Shown one piece after another: positions 1-5,073 of a stretch of DNA of 5,404 nucleotides; position 1 is the first letter of the stretch; each line of letters opens with the position of its first letter. Both the position numbers and the translations under genes were made by a program. Source of the DNA: Planctomycetota bacterium. GTDB taxonomy: Bacteria > Planctomycetota > PUPC01. The notes beneath the pieces are model-generated. The model was given only the letters and a program-made list of their open reading frames with translations, made no database searches and was not told the origin of the DNA. Location of the stretch: contig PWKM01000290.1 in the NCBI GenBank assembly GCA_003559755.1, positions 1 to 5,404 on the forward strand, given 5' to 3'.

Positions 1-198
1 CCGGGACTGAGTCTGGCAGATCCTTCGGGCGCAAAATCGCCCATCTCATTCGGGCGCACCCCGCACCTCACGCTAACGCTATATTATAACGAAAAGAGGT
101 CACATGCCAGTGGACAATCAAGAAAAATCCGGGATTCCTCGCCGGCTCGGCTGCTCGCCGGGGTGGCCGGGGCAGGGGCAGTTCCCATCCCCGGGCGC
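1..198. other. Left flank without a convincing gene
   Basis: This stretch lies downstream of the response regulator stop and runs to the window edge. It holds an AT-rich patch at 81-95 inside otherwise GC-rich sequence, a 10-base direct repeat TTCGGGCGCA at 24-33 and 49-58 (period 25), and a small hairpin GGGCG-caaaat-CGCCC at 27-42. Two tiny reading frames are possible. A rightward ATG frame at 104-202 has 32 codons, GAGG four bases upstream, and overlaps the end of the regulator gene. A leftward GTG frame from 59 stays open to base 1. Neither shows the strong G/C third-position bias of the neighbouring genes, so I do not call either as a gene. No histidine kinase sequence is visible here. 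Confidence 0.5.
83..110 (-). promoter_or_regulatory. Possible leftward sigma70-like promoter
   Basis: On the minus strand the sequence reads CTGGCA (110-105), a 16-base spacer, then a perfect TATAAT (88-83). The -35 matches the consensus at four of six positions. It would start a transcript near base 76 that runs out of the window to the left, with a GAGG at 69-66 six bases before a GTG at 59. The same AT-rich patch reads TATAAC on the plus strand, so the direction is not certain. Confidence 0.3.
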
Positions 199-882
199 TT
201 AATCCACGAATTTATAGCCCACTCCATGTACGGTCAGCACGTGCTCCGGCTGGCGCGGGTCGTCCTCGATCTTCTGCCGGATCCGGACCACGTGATTGTC
301 GATGGTCCGGGTATCGGGCGGATATTCGTAGCCCCAGACCTCGGTCAGTACCGCCTGGCGGCTGACCGCCTCGCCGCGGCGGGTGACGAGCAGGCGGAGC
401 AGTTCCGCTTCGCACGAGGAGAGCCGGGCGGTCTCGGCGTCCCGGGTGACCGTCCGGTGATCGAAATCGACGGTCACGTTGTCGAACGAGTACTGGCGGA
501 TTCGCTCCTCGCCGCCTTCGTATCGGCGGCCCACGGCGGTGATCCGGGCCATCAGTTCGCGGATGCCGAACGGCTTGGTCACGTAGTCGTCGGCCCCGGC
601 TTCCAGCCCGCGCACTTTCTCCTCCTCGGTGTCCTTCGCGGTCAGCATGATGATCGGCGTCTTGACGCCCCGGCGCCGCAGTTCCCGGCACACCTCGAAC
701 CCGTTCATCTCGGGCATCATCACGTCGAGCACAATGAAGTCGGGCGCCTCCTCGAGGACCGTCTCCAGCCCTTGCTTCCCGTTGAGTGCGGACAGCACCT
801 GATAGCCCTTCTCGGCCAACGCATGTTCGAGTCCGGCCACAATGTCCGGCTCGTCGTCACAGACCAGAATCTTCTCCGGCAT
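199..882 (-). CDS. OmpR/PhoB-family two-component response regulator
   Basis: A 227-residue DNA-binding response regulator, full length for the OmpR/PhoB family. The receiver domain spans about residues 3-118. Its acidic pair is D9-D10 with E11, the predicted phospho-acceptor is D53 in the VLDVMMPEMNG segment, and the switch residues are T81 and Y100 with the conserved K103 in the TKPF motif. The C-terminal winged-helix domain spans about 130-227, with the TRTIDNHVVRIRQKIE recognition-helix region and the terminal VHGVGYKF wing typical of this family. The ATG at 882 is preceded by GAGGAGG (896-890) with seven bases of spacing, which fixes the start. The gene lies 88 bases downstream of the methyltransferase gene on the same strand, and I see no clear promoter between them, so co-transcription is possible. 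No histidine kinase lies in the window, and the target genes cannot be deduced. The family call is firm; the signal sensed is unknown. Confidence 0.96.
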   Translation of the reverse strand: MPEKILVCDDEPDIVAGLEHALAEKGYQVLSALNGKQGLETVLEEAPDFIVLDVMMPEMNGFEVCRELRRRGVKTPIIMLTAKDTEEEKVRGLEAGADDYVTKPFGIRELMARITAVGRRYEGGEERIRQYSFDNVTVDFDHRTVTRDAETARLSSCEAELLRLLVTRRGEAVSRQAVLTEVWGYEYPPDTRTIDNHVVRIRQKIEDDPRQPEHVLTVHGVGYKFVD

Positions 883-918
883 CGTTTGTCCTCCTCGGTT
901 TCTCTCCCTCTCCCCCCC

Positions 919-942
919 CGGAGAGAAGTTCGCACCTCTCCG
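919..942. repeat. Hairpin between methyltransferase and regulator genes
   Basis: A perfect 7-bp inverted repeat, CGGAGAG at 919-925 and CTCTCCG at 936-942, with a 10-base loop. It sits in the gap after the methyltransferase stop, next to a pyrimidine run at 899-919 that ends in eight C (on the minus strand, eight G followed by a purine-rich tract leading into the ribosome-binding site). No T-run follows the hairpin on the minus strand, so it is not a standard intrinsic terminator. It could be an attenuating or RNA-processing structure ahead of the regulator gene. Confidence 0.4.
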
Positions 943-970
943 TAGTGCTCGTTATTGAATTCCGGTTACG

Positions 971-1945
971 TCAGGCGATTTCCTCCAGTATGTGGGCAGC
1001 CCGGGCGATATGGTCCGGGGTTGTCCCGCAGCATCCGCCGATGATCGTTGCGCCCGCTTCCGCCAGGTCCGGGGTTCGGCTCGCCCAGGTGTCAGCGTCC
1101 TCGTCGAACACGGTCTCGCCGTCGACCAGTTTGGGCTGCCCTGCGTTCGGCTTGGCGAGGACGGGCCCCTGGGCGACGGCCCGCACCTCGCGGATGACGT
1201 CCGCCATCCCCTCGATCCCCAGTCCGCAGTTCGACCCGACGACGTCGGCGCCCGCCTCGAGGACCGCCTCGATGCACTGCCCCACCGTCTCGCCCATCAT
1301 CGTCCGATACCCCTGCCTGCCCGGCGAGTATGTGAACGACGCGAACACCGGCAGGTCGCAGGTCCGCTTCGCCGCTCTGACCGCCGCCGCCGCCTCGGCC
1401 GAGCTCGCCATGGTCTCGACCAGCACCCCGTGGACGCCCGCCGATGCGAGCAGCTCGACCTGGCGGGCGAACACCGACTCGAACTCGTCGAGGTCGTGTG
1501 CCCCGTATGGCTGCGGGAGTTCGCCGGTCGGGCCGACATCGCCCAGCACGAACGCTCGGTCGCCCGCCGCTTCGAGTGCGTTCTTGGCCGCCGCCCGGCA
1601 CAAGCTCTCCTGGTCGGCGGCGTGCCCCGCCCGGGCCAGCTTCCATTCGCTGCCGCCGAACGTGTTGGTGAGGATGATCCGAGCGCCCGCCTCGACGTAG
1701 CGGCGATGGATGTCTCGGACCGCGTCGGGCCGCTCGACGTTCCAGATTTCGGGGCAGGCGACCGTCTGGCCCAGTGCCTGGAGCTGTGTGCCCATGGCCC
1801 CGTCGGCGATCAGCCGGGCGGCCAGCGCGCTGCGAAGCTCTGTCAGAGTACGGCCCTCCTCCCTGGATACCGGCCCGATCCGTTCGGGCGTCCGGGTGTC
1901 GTCGATGTGCCAGTATATGCCCATGCCGCCGGGGTCGTCAAGCAT
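971..1945 (-). CDS. Homocysteine S-methyltransferase, MetH N-terminal-like
   Basis: A cytoplasmic enzyme predicted to transfer a methyl group to the zinc-bound thiol of homocysteine, forming methionine. The 324-residue reading frame covers a complete homocysteine-methyltransferase TIM barrel: DGAMGT at 48-53, ILTNTFGG at 91-98, GDVGPTGELPQPYG at 135-148, and the three predicted zinc ligands C240 (SNCGLG) and C305-C306 (GGCCGTTP). The 65-residue spacing between C240 and C305 matches what I recall for Thermotoga MetH. It resembles the MetH module more than MmuM or BHMT, but it lacks the folate-, cobalamin- and activation domains. The methyl donor is therefore unknown and may be a separate corrinoid protein. 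The coordinates give the longest ATG frame. The first 33 residues extend beyond the usual family start, and a promoter and a strong AGGGAGGAGG lie inside them, so translation may really begin at a CTG at 1846. Function is sure at family level, donor and start are not. Confidence 0.9.
   Translation of the reverse strand: MLDDPGGMGIYWHIDDTRTPERIGPVSREEGRTLTELRSALAARLIADGAMGTQLQALGQTVACPEIWNVERPDAVRDIHRRYVEAGARIILTNTFGGSEWKLARAGHAADQESLCRAAAKNALEAAGDRAFVLGDVGPTGELPQPYGAHDLDEFESVFARQVELLASAGVHGVLVETMASSAEAAAAVRAAKRTCDLPVFASFTYSPGRQGYRTMMGETVGQCIEAVLEAGADVVGSNCGLGIEGMADVIREVRAVAQGPVLAKPNAGQPKLVDGETVFDEDADTWASRTPDLAEAGATIIGGCCGTTPDHIARAAHILEEIA
1855..1864 (-). promoter_or_regulatory. Strong Shine-Dalgarno inside the methyltransferase frame
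   Basis: The minus strand reads AGGGAGGAGG here, the best ribosome-binding sequence anywhere near the methyltransferase. It is followed after eight bases by an in-frame CTG (1846-1844, residue 34). Starting there places the DGAMGT motif about 15 residues from the N terminus, close to the 19-20 seen in MetH proteins I remember. The ATG at 1945 has no comparable site. A CTG start is rare, so this remains an inference. Confidence 0.5.
1870..1895 (-). other. Predicted leader hairpin before the methyltransferase
   Basis: On the minus strand GCCCGA (1889-1884) pairs perfectly with TCGGGC (1878-1873) around a 5-base loop. The stem is extended by CCG (1895-1893) pairing with CGG (1872-1870) across a 3-base bulge. 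If transcription starts near 1906, this stem fills most of the roughly 60-base leader and ends a few bases before the Shine-Dalgarno at 1864. It could modulate translation. It is too small to match a SAM-I or cobalamin riboswitch, and I recognise no known riboswitch core. Confidence 0.35.
1912..1941 (-). promoter_or_regulatory. Sigma70-like promoter for the methyltransferase
   Basis: The minus strand shows TTGACG (1941-1936), an 18-base spacer and TATACT (1917-1912); each hexamer matches the consensus at five of six positions. The predicted start is near 1906-1908. The promoter overlaps codons 2-12 of the longest methyltransferase frame, so it cannot serve a message translated from the ATG at 1945. 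It supports a start further downstream. Confidence 0.55.
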
Positions 1946-1949
1946 CGGG

Positions 1950-1972
1950 CCGAGCTTTCCCGACCCGCTCGG
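1950..1972. repeat. Inverted repeat between the divergent promoters
   Basis: CCGAGC at 1950-1955 and GCTCGG at 1967-1972 form perfect 6-base arms around an 11-base centre. An overlapping shorter pair, CCCGA (1959-1963) and TCGGG (1969-1973), is also present. The repeat lies just upstream of the leftward -35 box and about 33 bases upstream of the rightward -35 box, where an operator could act on either. In GC-rich sequence such short repeats can arise by chance. Confidence 0.25.
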
Positions 1973-2004
1973 GTGCCGGTCGAGCCGAAACCGTGAACTT
2001 GTGT

Positions 2005-2033
2005 TTGTCTTGCCTTTTTCTTTCGTCTAAAAT
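2005..2033 (+). promoter_or_regulatory. Sigma70-like promoter for the FAD/Fe-S dehydrogenase
   Basis: TTGTCT (2005-2010), a 17-base spacer and TAAAAT (2028-2033) lie in a conspicuously AT-rich block from about 1996 to 2040. The -35 matches four and the -10 five of six consensus positions, at ideal spacing. The predicted transcription start is about 2040. This lies beyond the TTG at 2036 that would open the longest dehydrogenase frame, so that TTG should not be the start. The leader to the ATG at 2096 would be about 55 bases. Confidence 0.6.
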
Positions 2034-2070
2034 GGTTGACGTTGCACACGAGAAACCGACCCCCGCCCTC

Positions 2071-2096
2071 AGGAGGCAGAACCGTTTCGAGCTCGA
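2071..2096 (+). promoter_or_regulatory. Distant Shine-Dalgarno and palindrome at the dehydrogenase start
   Basis: A perfect AGGAGG at 2071-2076 lies 19 bases before the ATG at 2096, much further than usual. No ATG, GTG or TTG occurs in any frame at the ideal distance. The gap holds a perfect 10-base palindrome, TCGAGCTCGA (2087-2096), whose last base is the A of the start codon. Either initiation uses a weak GAG at 2089-2091, or structure shortens the gap. The palindrome could also be a protein-binding site. Confidence 0.4.
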
Positions 2097-4996
2097 TGAC
2101 GCCGGTAGAGACCCTGATCGCCGACGATCTGTCGGGCGTGCTGGACGGCGAGGTGCTGACCGACGAGCTGGCGCGTGCCATGTACAGCACCGCTGCCGGG
2201 GTCTACGAGATCGTCCCCCTCGCCATCGTCCGCCCGCGTGACCGGGGCGACATTGCCAAGACGCTGCAATGGTGTGCCGAGCACGACGTGCCCCTCACCG
2301 TCCGCGGGGGGGGGACCAGCCCGGTGGACGGCTGCCTGGGCCGAGGGGTCATCCTCGATATGGCCGCCCACTTCGGGTCGCCCTCCCGGATCGACGTGCA
2401 CGGCGACTTCATCACCGCCCCGGCCGGCGTACCATACGTCTGTCTCAACCAGGCAATGGCCCCGTTCGGGCGATACCTGCCGCCCGACCCGGTCGCCGGC
2501 GACTATCGCACGATCGGCGGGATGATCGCCACCAACGCGGCGGGCATCACCTCGCTCAAATACGGCGGGATCATCGATTACGTCGAGTCGCTCGAGCTGA
2601 TGCTGGACGACGGGACGGTGGTCGAGACCCGGCCGCTGGACGTTCGCAAGAACGAGTTCAAGGACCTGGTGGCGGGCACCGGCCGCGAGGCCCAACTGAC
2701 GAACGCCCTCTACAACCTGATCCGGGACAACCGGTCGCTGATCCGCTCGCGGATGCCCAACCTGCCGGTCAACTCCAGCGGCTACCGGCTGGACCGCGCT
2801 CAATATCGCGGCGTGCTCGACCTCGGCCAGCTTGTCACCGGGTCCGAGGGGACGTTGGCGGTGATCACCGGTGCGAAACTGGCGACCGCCGAGCCGCTGC
2901 CGGTGTCGGGCGTGCTGGTCCTCTATTTCGAGACGCTCCAGCTCGCCGTGGACAGCGTTCGCCCGCTGCTCGACCACGGCCCCTGCTCGCTGGACCTGAT
3001 CGACGGCCGGGCGCTCGAGCACGTTCGCCGGGCCCGGCCCGACCTCGGCCACTTCTGCCGCGACCGCGTCCGGTCCGTCCTCGTCGCCGAGTTCGACGGG
3101 TCCGACAACGACGATGTGATCCCCAAGCTGATGGAAGCCGAGCACCTGCTGGTCGAGGAGGGCGGGACCGCGGTGGACGCCATCGCCGCGACTGCCGAGC
3201 CGGACGTCGAGGAGGCCCGGGCCTTCCGAAAAGTCGCCCTCAACCTGCTCCAGTCCATCCGCGAGCACTGCCGCGTCACCCCGTTCATCGAGGATGTCGC
3301 CGTCGAGCCCGACTCCGTATCGAGCTTGGCTCGCGGCCTCACCGAGGTGCTGGGCCGGCGCGGCCTCGAGGTCGCCGTCAGCGGCCACGTGGGGCACGGA
3401 AACCTGTCGGCGCGCCCCCTGCTCGACCTCAAGAACGACGCCGGGCTGAACACCATGCGGGAGGCGGCGAACGAGGTGTTCGAGATGATCTCGGAGATGG
3501 GCGGCACCATCTCGAGCGGGCACGGCGACGGGCTGGCCCGAAGCGAATTCCTCCGCATCCAGTACGGCGACCTGTGCGATGTCTTCGGCCAGGTCAAACG
3601 GATATTCGACCCGAACGGCCGGTTGAGCCCGGGCATCAAGGTCGGGGCCGAACGGGGCACCATCGTGTCGAACCTCCGGTACGGCCCCTCGTACAGCCGG
3701 CGGCCGATCCAGCCCAAGCTGCTCTACCCCGACGAGCCGCGGGGCGATGTCATCGAGCGTTGCGACGGCTGCGGGGCTTGCCGCTCGCTCACCGATCTCG
3801 TCACCATGTGTCCGGTTTACAAGGTCCTGCAGACCGAGGAGGCCTCGCCGCGAGCCAAGGCGAACATCCTCCGCCACGTCCTGTCGAACCGGGGCACGCT
3901 CCCGCCCGAGGACGAGTTGATCGGGGATATGGCCCGGCTGACCGACCTGTGCCTCGCCTGCCGGATGTGCTCGGTCGAGTGCCCGGCGGGGATCGACGTG
4001 GCCAAGCTGATGGTCGAACTGCGAGCCCGGCGGGCGGAGAAGGGCGGGCTGGGCCTGGACGAAAAGCTGGCCCGGCAGTGGGACCGGATTCTCTGCTGCC
4101 TGGGCACCTTCCCGCTGCTCAGCAACTTCCTGCTGCGCCGTCGGACCCTGCGCCTGCTCTCCGAGAAGCTGCTTGGCTTCTCCGCCCAGCGCCGGCTCCC
4201 GACGATCCGAGTCCGAAATCTGTCCGGCCGACATCCGCCCACCCTCACCAACACCCGCCAGCAGGTGGTCTATGTCACCGGGCTGATGACCGACTGCACC
4301 AAGCCGGATGTCGTGGAGTGTGCCCGCGACGTGCTCACCCGGAACGGGATCGAGGTCCGGATCGTCAGCGAGCTGGCCCTGGGCAAGACCCGCCTCCTCT
4401 ATGGCGACGTGGCCGGCGCCCGGAAGCAGGTGGAGAAGGCCCTCAAACGGATCGAGCCGTTCGTCGAGGAGGGACAACGCGTGGTCTTCACCGAACCGAG
4501 CGCCGCACTGTTCTTCAAGCGCGAGATGCTCGACTGCATCGACACCCCGGCCGCCCGGGCCGTCTCGGCCGCGTCGTTCGACCTGATGCAGTTCCTGCTC
4601 AGTCTGTACCGTGCGGGCCGGCTCGACACCCGGTTCCGGGCGCTCACCATCCCTATGGCCTATCACCCGCCGTGCCAGTTGCGGGCGATGCAGATCGGCA
4701 CCCCGGCCCTCGAACTGCTCCGGCTCATCCCCGAATTCCCGGTCGCCGGCCTGGCCGGGGGATGCTGCGGGATGGCCGGGACCTTCGGGCTGCTCGAAAA
4801 GCACTACGAACTGTCGATGCGGATCGGCCGCCCCCTGTTCGACGAGCTGCGCAACCTGGACGTAAAGTACGGGTTGTCCGATTGCAGCTACTGCGCGATG
4901 CAGCTCGAGCAGGGCTCGGGCAAGAAGATTCTGCATCCGATCCAGGTGCTCCACCGGGCCTACGGGCTGCCCAGGGTGGGGGCGATCGACTGGTAA
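2096..4996 (+). CDS. Fused FAD-linked D-2-hydroxyacid dehydrogenase with Fe-S and CCG domains
   Basis: A 966-residue flavo-iron-sulfur dehydrogenase of the D-lactate/D-2-hydroxyglutarate/glycolate type. The FAD domain (about 40-260) shows RGGGTS at 70-75, a TIGGMIATNAAG segment at 139-150 and VTGSEGT at 247-253. The FAD-oxidase C-terminal domain (about 265-525) ends in FDPNGRLSPG. Two [4Fe-4S] motifs follow: C556, C559, C562, C572 and C619, C622, C625, C629. The C-terminal region is an HdrB/GlpC-like pair of CCG repeats; the second is complete (C860, C890-C891, C930, C933), the first has lost its cysteines. Electrons should run from substrate via FAD and Fe-S to a quinone-type acceptor; no membrane segment is visible, so association would be peripheral. 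The active site keeps H431 and H476 but has S438 and G475 where relatives usually have His and Glu. The ATG is chosen because a promoter overlaps the upstream TTG at 2036. The exact substrate cannot be named. Confidence 0.93.
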   Translation: MTPVETLIADDLSGVLDGEVLTDELARAMYSTAAGVYEIVPLAIVRPRDRGDIAKTLQWCAEHDVPLTVRGGGTSPVDGCLGRGVILDMAAHFGSPSRIDVHGDFITAPAGVPYVCLNQAMAPFGRYLPPDPVAGDYRTIGGMIATNAAGITSLKYGGIIDYVESLELMLDDGTVVETRPLDVRKNEFKDLVAGTGREAQLTNALYNLIRDNRSLIRSRMPNLPVNSSGYRLDRAQYRGVLDLGQLVTGSEGTLAVITGAKLATAEPLPVSGVLVLYFETLQLAVDSVRPLLDHGPCSLDLIDGRALEHVRRARPDLGHFCRDRVRSVLVAEFDGSDNDDVIPKLMEAEHLLVEEGGTAVDAIAATAEPDVEEARAFRKVALNLLQSIREHCRVTPFIEDVAVEPDSVSSLARGLTEVLGRRGLEVAVSGHVGHGNLSARPLLDLKNDAGLNTMREAANEVFEMISEMGGTISSGHGDGLARSEFLRIQYGDLCDVFGQVKRIFDPNGRLSPGIKVGAERGTIVSNLRYGPSYSRRPIQPKLLYPDEPRGDVIERCDGCGACRSLTDLVTMCPVYKVLQTEEASPRAKANILRHVLSNRGTLPPEDELIGDMARLTDLCLACRMCSVECPAGIDVAKLMVELRARRAEKGGLGLDEKLARQWDRILCCLGTFPLLSNFLLRRRTLRLLSEKLLGFSAQRRLPTIRVRNLSGRHPPTLTNTRQQVVYVTGLMTDCTKPDVVECARDVLTRNGIEVRIVSELALGKTRLLYGDVAGARKQVEKALKRIEPFVEEGQRVVFTEPSAALFFKREMLDCIDTPAARAVSAASFDLMQFLLSLYRAGRLDTRFRALTIPMAYHPPCQLRAMQIGTPALELLRLIPEFPVAGLAGGCCGMAGTFGLLEKHYELSMRIGRPLFDELRNLDVKYGLSDCSYCAMQLEQGSGKKILHPIQVLHRAYGLPRVGAIDW

Positions 4997-4997
4997 A

Positions 4998-5035
4998 GCG
5001 GCCCCCGACTGGGCCGCGTCCGGTCACGCGGTTTC
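4998..5035 (+). terminator. Overlapping GC-rich hairpins after the dehydrogenase stop
   Basis: One base after the TAA, GCGGCCC (4998-5004) pairs perfectly with GGGCCGC (5011-5017) around a 6-base loop. A second perfect stem, CCGCGT (5014-5019) with ACGCGG (5026-5031), reuses bases 5014-5017 and is followed by only TTTC. The two stems exclude each other. The position suggests a transcription end or an RNA-stabilising structure, but without a proper T-run it is a weak intrinsic terminator. Confidence 0.45.
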
Positions 5036-5045
5036 GAAATAGTCC

Positions 5046-5073
5046 TTGCGTCCGCCCGTCATCAGCTTATAAT
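5046..5073 (+). promoter_or_regulatory. Promoter with perfect TATAAT upstream of the lipoprotein gene
   Basis: TTGCGT (5046-5051), a 16-base spacer and TATAAT (5068-5073) stand in a local AT-rich island. The -10 is perfect; the -35 keeps only the TTG core. Transcription would start near 5080, leaving a leader of about 157 bases before the lipoprotein ATG. No equally good promoter is visible nearer to that gene; TATCAT at 5203-5208 has no matching -35. Confidence 0.45.

Noticed and set aside
121..161. Intrinsic terminator for the response regulator on the minus strand
   Set aside because: A TTTTTCTT tract exists (complement of 121-128), but the best stem (142-161, five base pairs, 10-base loop) ends 13 bases before it, and the nearer CCGG/CCGG stem has only four pairs. 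Neither has the usual geometry.
163..945. A plus-strand 260-codon frame antisense to the response regulator
   Set aside because: The minus-strand frame has all receiver and winged-helix motifs and a perfect ribosome-binding site; the plus frame is its shadow.
1847..1906. A SAM or cobalamin riboswitch in front of the methyltransferase
   Set aside because: The predicted leader is only about 60 bases, folds into one simple stem and shows no conserved core that I recognise.
992..1996. Long plus-strand frames antisense to the methyltransferase
   Set aside because: They are shadows of the zinc-cysteine methyltransferase frame and show no recognisable family motifs.
2069..4954. A 961-codon open frame antisense to the dehydrogenase
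   Set aside because: It is a shadow of a GC-rich gene with biased third positions. Its translation is low-complexity in character and has no domain motifs, whereas the sense frame shows FAD, Fe-S and CCG motifs throughout.
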